Assembly (NCBI RefSeq): GCF_037132785.1
Contig: NZ_JBAHZZ010000070.1
Span: 1-22,902 of the forward strand
Direction: 5' to 3'
Source of the DNA: Flavicella sp037132785
Lineage (GTDB): Bacteria; Bacteroidota; Bacteroidia; Flavobacteriales; Flavobacteriaceae
Length of the DNA: 22,902 bases
Shown: in pieces, positions 1 to 8,262 of the stretch
Layout: each line of letters opens with the position of its first letter
How positions within the stretch are numbered: position 1 is the stretch's first letter
Made by a program: the position numbers and the translations under genes
The notes under the pieces: generated by a model
Seen by the model: only the letters and a program-made list of their open reading frames with translations
What the model was told of the DNA's origin: nothing
Databases searched by the model: none

Positions 1-442
1 AAAAACTAAAGGAAAATGAACCAAAAAATAGATCCATAACTAACATAAACAATGAAAATAAGAAAAAAAAATATAAATTTTAGATTTAAAAAGTCAAAAT
101 TGAAATCTAAAAATGAAAAGAGCATTATGCAACGGTCTTAAACTGCTTATAATCAAGTAATAAAAGCACCTTTTAGAGGGTATATATTTTTTGTTTTTCA
201 ACTAAAAGGAAAGGTTATTTACCTCAGTAGAGGTATTATTTAATCTTGGGAAATTAGAAATATAGCACTCGTTTTAATTCAGGTAATAAATGAGGTTAAA
301 TTAATCGTATGTGTCCTTACTTTAATAAGTTTGGGAATTGTTAGGTAGCGAAAGTATCTATTCCTGAATTAAAAAAACTTGTTGGAGAAAATCAAGAATG
401 CGAATACGGCGTGAGCAGGAAAATGCTGTTTTTATTCGATGT
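1..442. other. Gene-poor left flank
   Basis: No convincing gene is visible in this very A/T-rich stretch. On the plus strand, positions 345 to 446 are open for 33 codons and end in a TAA that overlaps the stop codon of the sulfatase on the other strand. The peptide has no ATG start and resembles no family I recognise; it may be the eroded tail of a former gene or chance. I see no tRNA fold and no clear terminator hairpin for the sulfatase transcript. Confidence 0.5.
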
Positions 443-1915
443 TTAATTATACAACCCCGTATTCCCCAATTCTAAAAGAGGCATTAACTTGTTAACTAAT
501 TCAGGATTTTCTTGTGCGATGTTTTTAGTTTCTAAAGAATCATTTAAATGATCATAAAGTTCAATAGTTGGTTGTTGTTTTCTAAAGTATTTTGTAAGCC
601 GATATCTTGATGTTCTTAAAGAAATACCATCTCTAAAATAACTATATGCCACTTTTTTTGTTTCATACTTATTAATTAATGGAATCAGACTACTTCCGTC
701 TAATTGATAAGGAGCTTTAATATTACTAAGTTCTAATATTGTAGGATAAATATCTACAGTTTCTACAATCGTTTTATTCACGTTTTTTGAAGGTTTTTTA
801 CCCGGTATTTTAATGATCAGAGCGCTGTTTAGTGCATTTTCAAAAAGTGTATGTTTTCCCCAAACTTGTTGATCGCCTAAATGCCAACCATGATCTCCCC
901 AAACAATTATAACGGTATTATTTTCTAAACCAAGATTTCGAACTTCTTCGATTAAGACCCCAACTTGTGCATCAATATAACTAACCGCTGCGTAATAAGC
1001 GTGTGTGATTTTTCTTGCATAATCATTAGAAACGGGTTGATTCAGTCCAGCCATTTCTTCTCCTAATTGGTAACCATTAAATTCACCACTATTGTGTAAA
1101 CTACTCAATGAGATGTTTTGTGGGATTTTAGAATTGTCTGAAATTGGAATTTCTTCTCTTTTGTATAGGTTCCAATATTTTTTAGGAGCATTAAAAGGTA
1201 AATGAGGTTTAAAAAACCCGACTCCAAGAAAAAAAGGTTGTGATTTATTTTTGAGATCTTTAAGTTTAGAAACTGCTAATTTGGTTGTCAATCCATCTGG
1301 GTAGCCGTCATCATCAACATTTCCAGCTTCATATGGCTTCACCTGTCTTTTCATGCTTTGACGATTCTCGCCATCTGCATAGGCGAAGAAAGAGTTCCAT
1401 CCAGTTTCCCACTTTCCAGCGTCAAAATGAAGTTCGTCCCAACTATATGGTAATTCTCTTTTGTTTGAAGGTTGTTCTTCATATCCATACACCAATCCAT
1501 CAGCAGAATGACTAATTTTCCCAATACCTACGGTGTAATATCCATTTCGTTTTAAATGATGAATAAAAGATTCAGGTATTATACCTTCTGGTTTTGTTGA
1601 TGTTTCTGTCACTATAACACTGTTTTTAAGCTGTGCTTTGGTTCTTGGTCTCAACCCTGTTAATAAACTATGTCTTGATGCACCACAAGTTGGTACTTGA
1701 ACAAAATGATTGCTAAAAGCAGTACCTTCTGATGCCAGTTGATCTAAATTTGGAGTTTTGATGATTTTATTCCCATAAACCCCTAATTCAGTTCTAAGAT
1801 CATCGATTGAAATGAATAATATGTTTGGTGCTTTTTGTTCAGAAGATTTTTCGCATGAAAAAAAAACGAAACTAATAAACGTTATAAAAAGTATATTTTT
1901 TATTGCTAATACCAT
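443..1915 (-). CDS. Iduronate-2-sulfatase-like S1 family lipoprotein sulfatase
   Basis: Type I sulfatase of 490 aa, predicted to remove a sulfate ester from a uronic acid or other sugar in the periplasm or at the outer membrane. A lipoprotein signal ends at Cys21 (FVFFSC). Visible active-site parts are the metal-binding Asp pair D38/D39, the formylglycine motif CGASR with Cys77 and Arg81, followed by HSLLTG, GK at 132-133, KPH at 236-238, and GDHGWHLG with D341/H342. The stretches around RPRT, FFKPHLPF and the DHGWHLGD motif resemble human iduronate-2-sulfatase and the S1_7-like bacterial group. The usual Pro of the CxPxR signature is Ala, a variant that anaerobic sulfatase-maturing enzymes are known to accept; no maturase gene is in the window. 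It lies 14 bp behind the regulator gene and is probably co-transcribed. Exact substrate is unknown. Confidence 0.9.
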   Translation of the reverse strand: MVLAIKNILFITFISFVFFSCEKSSEQKAPNILFISIDDLRTELGVYGNKIIKTPNLDQLASEGTAFSNHFVQVPTCGASRHSLLTGLRPRTKAQLKNSVIVTETSTKPEGIIPESFIHHLKRNGYYTVGIGKISHSADGLVYGYEEQPSNKRELPYSWDELHFDAGKWETGWNSFFAYADGENRQSMKRQVKPYEAGNVDDDGYPDGLTTKLAVSKLKDLKNKSQPFFLGVGFFKPHLPFNAPKKYWNLYKREEIPISDNSKIPQNISLSSLHNSGEFNGYQLGEEMAGLNQPVSNDYARKITHAYYAAVSYIDAQVGVLIEEVRNLGLENNTVIIVWGDHGWHLGDQQVWGKHTLFENALNSALIIKIPGKKPSKNVNKTIVETVDIYPTILELSNIKAPYQLDGSSLIPLINKYETKKVAYSYFRDGISLRTSRYRLTKYFRKQQPTIELYDHLNDSLETKNIAQENPELVNKLMPLLELGNTGLYN

Positions 1916-1929
1916 CTTAAAAAATATTT

Positions 1930-3018
1930 TTATATGATTGATTCAGGGTTTTCAATGTTAAATTGTAATTCGTGGTGTTCGTTATATTTTGCATTTTCCT
2001 TAGTAAGAATATCAATAGGGGAATATATTTTCTTAATGGGATCTTTCTTTTTTACCAAATAATCAGTCATTAAATGAATAGAGTCGTAACCTTGATTAAA
2101 GGGTTTTTGAGAAATTAAAAAAGAAATTTTATCCTCTTCAAGGCATTTAATGTTTTGTGGTGTGTTGTCAAAACCAACCAATTGAATTTTCTCAAGAGCT
2201 TCTTGTTCTATGCAATTTGCAATTAAGGAAATTCTACTAGAAGGAACAAATATCCCCTTTATTTTAGCATTTTCATTTAAAAATGAATTTAATTTAAGTC
2301 CAGCTTTCTTTGTGTTTTTAAGGCTGTCCAATTGTAATTCAAAAGATTCTAATTGGATTTTATTTTTGACAAAATAATCATTGAAACCTTCGATTCTTTT
2401 AGAAATAGCATGGTAATTATTAATATTTAATCTTGTTTTGACACTTAATATAGAAGGCTGACTTCCCGAACTAAGGTGTATTAATTTGGCGGCAACATAT
2501 CCACCCATATATGAATTTTGGCCGATAAAAGAAATATTGTTAAATCCATCTAGATCAATATTAAAGAACATATACGGAATATTCATAACTTCTAATTGTC
2601 GAACAATTTTTTTCGTTTCATTTATAAAAGTAGGAACAATCATAACCGCAGTTGGGTTAGATGTCATTAGATTGTTAAATTCATTTAAATAGGAACTAGA
2701 GTCAAATTGATCAAAAGTGAAATTTTTCACATCAATACCATAGGTTTTTACCTCATCACTCGCTTTTAATATTCCCATTAAAGGCGATTTCCAAAATAAA
2801 TTATCTTTGTCATATTTAGGAATAAGAGTAGACAATTTATATTTATTTTTCATCGCTAGTGCTCTAGCAATCGGATTCGTTTTAAAGTTATATTTTTTTA
2901 TAATAGATTTAACTAATTCCTTCGTTTTTTTTGAAATACCTCCTCTATCGTGAAGAACTCTGTCAACAGTTCCTTCAGAAACATTTGCTTCTTTTGCAAT
3001 ATCTTTTATTGTAATCAT
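1930..3018 (-). CDS. LacI-family transcriptional regulator
   Basis: Regulator of 362 aa. The N-terminus is a LacI helix-turn-helix: TIKDIAKEANVS at 3-14, then the recognition helix EGTVDRVLHDRG at 15-26 and a hinge region with NPIARALAMK near 48-57. The remainder (about 60-340) is a periplasmic-binding-protein-like sugar sensor domain. TVDRVLH replaces the usual TVSRVLN, a form I associate with Bacteroidetes members of the family. It is transcribed divergently from the uronate operon across a 215 bp spacer that holds an operator-like palindrome, so it most likely represses that operon and itself until a uronate-derived sugar binds. The sulfatase gene follows on the same strand 14 bp later. 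The inducer cannot be told from sequence. Confidence 0.92.
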   Translation of the reverse strand: MITIKDIAKEANVSEGTVDRVLHDRGGISKKTKELVKSIIKKYNFKTNPIARALAMKNKYKLSTLIPKYDKDNLFWKSPLMGILKASDEVKTYGIDVKNFTFDQFDSSSYLNEFNNLMTSNPTAVMIVPTFINETKKIVRQLEVMNIPYMFFNIDLDGFNNISFIGQNSYMGGYVAAKLIHLSSGSQPSILSVKTRLNINNYHAISKRIEGFNDYFVKNKIQLESFELQLDSLKNTKKAGLKLNSFLNENAKIKGIFVPSSRISLIANCIEQEALEKIQLVGFDNTPQNIKCLEEDKISFLISQKPFNQGYDSIHLMTDYLVKKKDPIKKIYSPIDILTKENAKYNEHHELQFNIENPESII

Positions 3019-3072
3019 TTAATTAAAAATAATGTTAATTCCCTTTCTGCTCTTATTTAGCTAGCACTAATG

Positions 3073-3080
3073 CAAACTTA
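3073..3080 (-). promoter_or_regulatory. Possible -7 box of the lacI-sulfatase unit
   Basis: Read on the minus strand the bases are TAAGTTTG, a full match to the Bacteroidetes -7 consensus TAnnTTTG, about 55 bp upstream of the regulator start. No TTG -33 element is found at the expected distance, so support is weak. Confidence 0.35.
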
Positions 3081-3120
3081 ATGGATTAAATTTTGTTTTT
3101 ATTAAATAATGCGTGATATC

Positions 3121-3150
3121 TTGTGAAATTAATAATAATTATTATATTTG
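3121..3150 (+). promoter_or_regulatory. Bacteroidetes-type promoter of the uronate operon
   Basis: A TTG at 3121-3123 is followed after 19 bp by TATATTTG at 3143-3150, matching the -33/-7 pattern TTG-N19-TAnnTTTG of the Bacteroidetes primary sigma factor. Transcription would start near 3156, giving a leader of about 78 nt before the SDR gene. An AAAAAGGA stretch at 3216-3223 lies 10 bp before the ATG. Confidence 0.65.
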
Positions 3151-3168
3151 CGTGGTCGCACACGTAAA
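3147..3168. promoter_or_regulatory. Candidate LacI operator
   Basis: The core at 3151-3164 reads CGTGgtCGcaCACG, an even palindrome with a central CG, the hallmark of LacI-family operators. The symmetry extends outwards through TTT (3147-3149) and AAA (3166-3168): 8 of 11 base pairs are symmetric. It overlaps the end of the -7 box and the predicted start site, where bound repressor would block initiation. A related CACAC/GTGTG inverted pair (3159-3163 and 3183-3187) extends into the leader. Confidence 0.55.
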
Positions 3169-3233
3169 AATACTTTTGACATGTGTGTTCTCGAAATGAA
3201 TTTTTCTGAAAGCAAAAAAAGGAATTAAAAATT

Positions 3234-4061
3234 ATGAGTAAAGTTGTGGTATTAACAGGGGCCGGCGGAGTATTGTGTAGCACTTTAGCGAAAGCATTGG
3301 CGAGAGAAGGTTATAAAGTTGCAGTTTTAGATTTAAGATTAGAATCTGCATTAAAAGTTGCAGATGAAATTAATGCTGAAGGTGGAATTTCTATAGGGGT
3401 TTATGCTAATGTTTTGGAAAAAGATTCTCTGATTCAAGCAAAAAAGGAAGTGAATGATCGATTTGGTTCTTGTGATATTTTAATAAATGGAGCTGGAGGG
3501 AATCATCCTTTAGGAACAACTTCTAATCCACATTTGGTAGAGGAAGATCTTACCAATAAGACAGATGGGTTTAAGACGTTTTTTGATTTAGATCCAGAGG
3601 GAATTAAATTTACTTTTGATTTAAACTTCATAGGGACATTGCTCCCAACGCAAGTATTTGCAAAAGACATGGTCGGTAAAAAAGGATGTAGTATTTTGAA
3701 TATTTCTTCTATGAATGCTTTTACACCATTGACAAAAATACCTGCCTATAGTGGTGCAAAAGCTGCGGTTTCTAATTTTACGCAATGGTTGGCTGTTCAC
3801 TTTTCAAAGGTCGGAATTCGGGTGAATGCCTTAGCTCCAGGATTTTTTCTTACAGATCAAAACAGAACATTGTTAACAACAGAAAATGGTGATTTGACTC
3901 AGAGAGGAAATACAATTATAGAACAAACTCCGATGGGGAAATTTGGAGAACCTGAAGATTTAATTGGAACAACATTATGGTTGTGTAGCGAAGGATCTAG
4001 TTTTGTAACAGGAATTGTCGTTCCGATTGATGGTGGTTTTAGCGCATTTAGTGGTGTTTAA
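3234..4061 (+). CDS. uxuB: SDR-family D-fructuronate reductase / D-mannonate oxidoreductase
   Basis: Short-chain dehydrogenase of 275 aa. The Rossmann nucleotide motif TGAGGVLCS is at 8-16, the NGAGG motif at 85-89, Asn131 and Ser158 or Ser159 belong to the catalytic set, and the YxxxK pair is Tyr172/Lys176 (YSGAK). The C-terminus has the usual SDR ending GIVVPIDGGFSAF. Next to uxuA and uxaC the expected reaction is NAD(P)H-dependent reduction of D-fructuronate to D-mannonate in the cytoplasm. This SDR type corresponds to the Bacillus subtilis UxuB/YjmF kind, not the long-chain mannitol dehydrogenase kind of E. coli UxuB. It is the first gene of the plus-strand operon, 14 bp upstream of uxuA. 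The SDR fold is certain; the substrate is inferred from context. Confidence 0.85.
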   Translation: MSKVVVLTGAGGVLCSTLAKALAREGYKVAVLDLRLESALKVADEINAEGGISIGVYANVLEKDSLIQAKKEVNDRFGSCDILINGAGGNHPLGTTSNPHLVEEDLTNKTDGFKTFFDLDPEGIKFTFDLNFIGTLLPTQVFAKDMVGKKGCSILNISSMNAFTPLTKIPAYSGAKAAVSNFTQWLAVHFSKVGIRVNALAPGFFLTDQNRTLLTTENGDLTQRGNTIIEQTPMGKFGEPEDLIGTTLWLCSEGSSFVTGIVVPIDGGFSAFSGV

Positions 4062-4075
4062 TAAATTATAAAAAG

Positions 4076-5263
4076 ATGAGTGTAAGTTTAGAGAAAACTT
4101 GGAGATGGTACGGACCAAACGACCCTGTGTCTCTTTTGGATATAAAGCAAGCTGGGGCAACAGGAGTTGTTTCTGCATTACATCAAGTGCCCAATGGAGA
4201 GGTATGGACAGTTGAAGCAATTAAAGAACGAAAAAAAAACATAGAGAACGTTGGGTTAACTTGGTCTGTGGTTGAAAGTGTTCCGATTCATGAGGATATA
4301 AAAACGCAGTCAGGGAATTTTCAAACGTATATTAAAAATTATTCACAAACAATATTAAATTTAGGTGTTTGTGGAATAGATACAGTGTGTTATAATTTTA
4401 TGCCTGTTCTTGATTGGACAAGAACTAGTTTGAATTATGAAGTAGAGGATGGCTCTAGAGCCTTGCGTTTTGACGCTACTGCATTTACTGTATTTGAAGT
4501 GTTTTTGTTGAAAAGACCGAATAGTAAAGAAAGTTATACAGACAGGCAATTGGCAGACGCAAAAACGATGTTTGAAAATATGAGTGAGGACGACAAGAAT
4601 TTGCTTATAAAAAACATTATTGCTGGCTTACCTGGTGCAGAAGAAGGGTATACCTTAGAGGAATTTAATGCTATTTTAGCTACTTACAATATTGTTGGTA
4701 CTAAAGAGTTAAAAGAACATTTGTTCTACTTTTTAAGTCAAATTATTCCAGCAGCAGAAAAAGCAGGCGTTTTAATGTGTATACATCCTGATGATCCTCC
4801 TTTTCCTATTTTAGGATTACCTAGAGTAGTTAGTACCGAGCAAGATATTAACGAATTATACGAGGCTGTTGATAGTCCAAATAACGGTTTGACTTTTTGT
4901 ACGGGTTCGTTCGGAGTTCGTGCAGATAATGATTTACCTGGAATGGTAGAAAGATTAGGAAGCCGTATCCATTTTATTCATTTAAGAAGCACTCAGAGAG
5001 ATGAGCTAGGGAACTTTCATGAAGCAAATCATCTAGAGGGAGATGTTGATATGTTTGGAGTTATGAAAGCATTAGTTATCGAACAAAGAAAGAGGATTAA
5101 GGCAGGAAGAAAAGATGTAAGAATGCCGATGCGTCCAGATCATGGTCATCAAATGTTGGATGATTTACATAAGAAAACCAACCCTGGTTATTCTGGAATA
5201 GGAAGATTAAGAGGGTTAGCAGAATTGAGAGGGTTGGAATTGGGAATTTCTAAAAGTTTATAA
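4076..5263 (+). CDS. uxuA: Mannonate dehydratase UxuA
   Basis: Mannonate dehydratase of 395 aa, about the usual family length. It removes water from D-mannonate to give 2-keto-3-deoxy-D-gluconate in the cytoplasm, using a divalent metal. Typical UxuA parts are the N-terminal TWRWYGPNDPV at 8-18, YNFMPVLDWTRT at 106-117, CIHPDDPPFP at 235-244, FCTGSFG at 274-280, the IHLRST stretch at 301-306 and RPDHGH at 353-358, which supply the metal-binding Cys and His residues. Its stop codon shares one base with the ATG of uxaC (TAATG), showing tight translational coupling. No 2-keto-3-deoxygluconate kinase or aldolase lies in the window, so the next steps must be encoded elsewhere. Confidence 0.96.
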   Translation: MSVSLEKTWRWYGPNDPVSLLDIKQAGATGVVSALHQVPNGEVWTVEAIKERKKNIENVGLTWSVVESVPIHEDIKTQSGNFQTYIKNYSQTILNLGVCGIDTVCYNFMPVLDWTRTSLNYEVEDGSRALRFDATAFTVFEVFLLKRPNSKESYTDRQLADAKTMFENMSEDDKNLLIKNIIAGLPGAEEGYTLEEFNAILATYNIVGTKELKEHLFYFLSQIIPAAEKAGVLMCIHPDDPPFPILGLPRVVSTEQDINELYEAVDSPNNGLTFCTGSFGVRADNDLPGMVERLGSRIHFIHLRSTQRDELGNFHEANHLEGDVDMFGVMKALVIEQRKRIKAGRKDVRMPMRPDHGHQMLDDLHKKTNPGYSGIGRLRGLAELRGLELGISKSL

Positions 5264-6678
5264 TGAATAAAAAAATAAAATCAAAAGGATTTATAACAGA
5301 TAATTTTTTATTAAATTCTGAACAGGCAAATATATTGTATCACCAATATGCGAAAAATATGCCAATAATAGATTATCATAACCATTTGTCGCCTAAGCAA
5401 ATTGCAGAAGATAAACCTGTCGCAAATATCACCGATGCTTGGTTAAACGGCGATCATTATAAGTGGCGTGGAATGAGAGCCAACGGTATTGAAGAAAAAT
5501 ATATTACGGGTAAAGATTCATCAAAAGAAGAAAAATTCAATAAATGGGCAGAGACCGTTCCTTATACCTTAAGAAACCCTTTGTTTCACTGGACACAATT
5601 AGAACTCAAACGATATTTTGATATTGATGAAGTTTTACAGTCAAGTACAGCCACAAAAATATATGAAAAGGCAAATAAAGTTTTAGAAACAAAAACACCT
5701 TCTCAATTGTTAGAAGACATGAATGTAGAAGTTATTTGTACTACAGATGACCCCGTAGATTCATTAGAATATCATCAGGCAATAGCAAAGAAAAATATAT
5801 TTACAAAAGTATTGCCAACTTTTAGACCCGATGTTTTAGTCTTGATAGAAAATGAGTCGTATCTAAGTTATTTAAAGAAACTGGAACGTTCTACTGAGGT
5901 CTCAATTAATAATTTAGAAAGTCTACTTACGGCAATTCAGAGTAGAATAGATTTTTTTGACCAAAACGGATGTCGCATTTCTGACTATGGTTTGAGTCAA
6001 ATTTACGCTTTTGATTTTACTGACAAAGAGGCTAATATTGTATTGAAAAAACGATTGGATGGTGAAGAAATTTCAAGTACTGAAGCAAATTTATTTGCAT
6101 CGTGTATTTTATATAATTTATGTAAAATGTATCATGCCAAAGACTGGACACAACAATTTCATTTAGGAGCAATACGTGATAATAATGATCGCTTAAACGA
6201 ACAAGTGGGTGCCGATGCTGGATGCGATTCTATAGGTGATTTCAATCAAGCAGAGTTCATGTCTAAACTGTTTAATCGATTAGATTCAGAAAACAGTTTA
6301 AGCAAAACAATTTGTTATAACTTAAACCCTGCATATAATGAAGTATTTGCAACTATGATGGGTAATTATAGTGAAGGAGGAGTTCCTGGCAAAATGCAGT
6401 TTGGATCTGGATGGTGGTTTTTAGATCAAAAAGACGGTATGGAAAAACAAATGAATATCTTGTCTAATATGGGACTTTTAAGTCGTTTTGTTGGAATGCT
6501 TACCGATAGTCGTAGTTTTTTATCATTTCCTAGACATGAATATTTTAGAAGGATTTTGTGTGATTTGATGGCGGAAGATTTAAACAAAGGATTGATTCCA
6601 AATGATCTTCCATTTATAGGGAAAATAATTCAAGATATTTGTTATAATAACGCAGTGGCTTATTTTAAATTTAAATAA
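5263..6678 (+). CDS. uxaC: Uronate isomerase UxaC
   Basis: Uronate isomerase of 471 aa, typical length for the family, in the amidohydrolase fold. It interconverts D-glucuronate with D-fructuronate, and D-galacturonate with D-tagaturonate, in the cytoplasm. The N-terminal metal motif YHNHLSP has His39 and His41; further family parts are the TWRW-like HYKWRGMRANG near 64-74, ICTTDDPVDS at 156-165, TFRPD at 184-188, QFHLGAIRDNN and the C-terminal TDSRSFLSFPRHEYFRRILCD region (written here as one landmark near residues 415-435). As tagaturonate genes are absent and uxuB/uxuA are present, glucuronate is the likely substrate. It overlaps uxuA by one base and is followed by a 113 bp gap holding a perfect palindrome. 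Confidence 0.97.
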   Translation: MNKKIKSKGFITDNFLLNSEQANILYHQYAKNMPIIDYHNHLSPKQIAEDKPVANITDAWLNGDHYKWRGMRANGIEEKYITGKDSSKEEKFNKWAETVPYTLRNPLFHWTQLELKRYFDIDEVLQSSTATKIYEKANKVLETKTPSQLLEDMNVEVICTTDDPVDSLEYHQAIAKKNIFTKVLPTFRPDVLVLIENESYLSYLKKLERSTEVSINNLESLLTAIQSRIDFFDQNGCRISDYGLSQIYAFDFTDKEANIVLKKRLDGEEISSTEANLFASCILYNLCKMYHAKDWTQQFHLGAIRDNNDRLNEQVGADAGCDSIGDFNQAEFMSKLFNRLDSENSLSKTICYNLNPAYNEVFATMMGNYSEGGVPGKMQFGSGWWFLDQKDGMEKQMNILSNMGLLSRFVGMLTDSRSFLSFPRHEYFRRILCDLMAEDLNKGLIPNDLPFIGKIIQDICYNNAVAYFKFK

Positions 6679-6694
6679 AATATAGATTTGAAAA

Positions 6695-6722
6695 AGCTAA
6701 ATACAATCGATTGTATTTAGCT
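6695..6722. promoter_or_regulatory. Perfect 28-bp palindrome between uxaC and dctP
   Basis: The left half AGCTAAATACAATC is exactly the reverse complement of the right half, with CG at the centre. It begins 16 bp after the uxaC stop. TAnnTTTG-like boxes lie on both sides: TAGATTTG at 6683-6690 and TATATTTG at 6722-6729, though neither has a good -33 element. It could be an operator for an internal promoter of the TRAP genes, or as RNA a hairpin acting as an attenuator or processing/stability element between the catabolic and transport genes. There is no real U-tract, so a simple terminator is less likely. Confidence 0.6.
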
Positions 6723-6791
6723 ATATTTGTGAGTAATACAATAAGTGTAATGTATAAAACAAATAATTTTGGATTTAAAACAATTTAAGAA

Positions 6792-7766
6792 ATGAGAAGT
6801 AAAATAATATTGATGTTGCTCGTAATCGCAGGGTTGAGTTCTTGCAAGAAAAATGAGGAATCTAAAATGCTTTATTTGGCTCATGGTTTGCCTCAGACAC
6901 ACCCTGTTCATAAAGGAATATTAGAGTTTCAAAAAGTTTTAGAAGAAAAGTCTAAGGGGGCTTTGAAGATTAAAATATTTCCAGATGCTCAATTAGGTTC
7001 TGAAAGAGAAGTGTTGGAATTGCTACAAATAGGAAGTGTAGCCGCTACAAAAGTGAGTGCATCAACTTTGTCAAACTTTGTTCCAGAATACCATCTATTG
7101 GGTATTCCTTATTTATTTAGAAACAAGGAGCATAAGTTTAGAGTATTAGAAGGCTCAATTGGCAAATCAATTTTAGAAAAGGGTAGTAAGTTTTGGTTAC
7201 GGGGGCTTTGTTATTATGATGCGGGAAGTCGAAGTTTTTATACAAGCAATAAAGCAATTAGAACTCCAGATGATTTGAAAGGGCTTAAAATTAGAGTAAT
7301 GAACAATCAAATGTCTATTAATATGGTGAATTCTATGGGAGGGTCTGCAACTCCATTGGCTTATGGGGAGTTATATACTGCAATTCAGCAAGGAGTTGTA
7401 GATGGAGCAGAAAACAATCCACCTTCATTTGTATCTTCAAATCATTTTGAGATTAGTAAATATTATACTTTAGATCAACATTCATCAGTGCCAGATGTAC
7501 TTTTAATTGGCACGAAATTTTGGGAGAAATTATCTGAAGAAGAAAAAATATGGGTTCAAGAGGCTGCAGATGCATCTTCTCAGGCACAAAAAGTATATTG
7601 GAGTGACTCTGTAGAAGAATCAATGAAAGTAGCAAAAGAGCATGGGGTCGAAATTATTATTCCTGATAAATCATTATTTGCTGAAAAATCAAAATCTGTC
7701 GTAGAAGACTTTATCAAAAAATATCCTGAAATGGCATCTATTGTTAATCAAATTAAAAATCAATAG
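6792..7766 (+). CDS. dctP: TRAP transporter substrate-binding protein DctP (uronate candidate)
   Basis: TRAP substrate-binding protein of 324 aa. The N-terminus is a lipoprotein signal with LSSC ending at Cys18, so the protein is probably anchored to a membrane in the periplasm rather than freely soluble. Family marks are the THPVHKG segment near 36-42, FPDAQLGSEREVLELLQIG at 63-81, the conserved carboxylate-binding Arg region GLKIRVMNN near 171-179, and GAENNPPSF near 211-219. It binds an organic acid and hands it to the DctQM membrane complex, which imports it with sodium ions. Position behind uxuB, uxuA and uxaC points to glucuronate or a related uronate as ligand. It sits only 2 bp before dctQ. 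Confidence 0.93.
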   Translation: MRSKIILMLLVIAGLSSCKKNEESKMLYLAHGLPQTHPVHKGILEFQKVLEEKSKGALKIKIFPDAQLGSEREVLELLQIGSVAATKVSASTLSNFVPEYHLLGIPYLFRNKEHKFRVLEGSIGKSILEKGSKFWLRGLCYYDAGSRSFYTSNKAIRTPDDLKGLKIRVMNNQMSINMVNSMGGSATPLAYGELYTAIQQGVVDGAENNPPSFVSSNHFEISKYYTLDQHSSVPDVLLIGTKFWEKLSEEEKIWVQEAADASSQAQKVYWSDSVEESMKVAKEHGVEIIIPDKSLFAEKSKSVVEDFIKKYPEMASIVNQIKNQ

Positions 7767-7768
7767 TT

Positions 7769-8260
7769 ATGAATAGACCTGAACTTATTTTTAATAAAAT
7801 AAATAAATTACTTGAGTGGTTCATGATTACAATTTTCGCACTTTTAGTGTTAGATGTGTTGTTTCAAGTTTTTTCGAGATATATTTTAGGATCCTCTTTT
7901 GCTTGGACAGAAGAATTTGCTCGATATTCATTGATTTGGATGACAATATTAGGAGCGGCCTATCTTAACGGCAAGAGAGAACATTTGTCTATGGACTTTT
8001 TATATGAAAAATTTTCTATGGCAAATAAAAAAAGAGCATCGATATTGATAGAAATCTTTATCTTTCTTTTTGCACTAATCGTTATGTTTATTGGAGGAGG
8101 GAATTTGGTCTATACTACTTTACATCTTGAACAACTCTCGGGTACACTCCGAATTCCTTTGGGTTATGTGTATTCAATTATGCCTATTAGCGGATTCTTA
8201 ATCATGAGTTTTTCGGTATATCATATTACAAATATTTATACTAACAAAATCAATAATTAA
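7769..8260 (+). CDS. dctQ: TRAP transporter small membrane subunit DctQ
   Basis: Small integral membrane protein of 163 aa with four hydrophobic segments at about 18-40, 48-66, 88-112 and 128-152. The DVLFQVFSRYILGSSFAWTEEFARY stretch is characteristic (here the landmark is FSRY followed by WTEEFARY, residues about 34-52), and the loop with GKREHLSMDF follows. It forms the membrane complex with DctM. It is separated by 2 bp from each neighbouring TRAP gene, so the three subunits are clearly one unit. Confidence 0.93.
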   Translation: MNRPELIFNKINKLLEWFMITIFALLVLDVLFQVFSRYILGSSFAWTEEFARYSLIWMTILGAAYLNGKREHLSMDFLYEKFSMANKKRASILIEIFIFLFALIVMFIGGGNLVYTTLHLEQLSGTLRIPLGYVYSIMPISGFLIMSFSVYHITNIYTNKINN

Positions 8261-8262
8261 TT

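Noticed and set aside
1285..1515. Plus-strand open frame of 76 codons
   Set aside because: It lies wholly inside the well-supported sulfatase gene on the other strand, and its peptide is rich in His, Ser and Phe without any domain.
3086..3283. Minus-strand open frame of 65 codons over the divergent control region
   Set aside because: It covers the promoter, the operator candidate and the start of the SDR gene; the composition is not protein-like.
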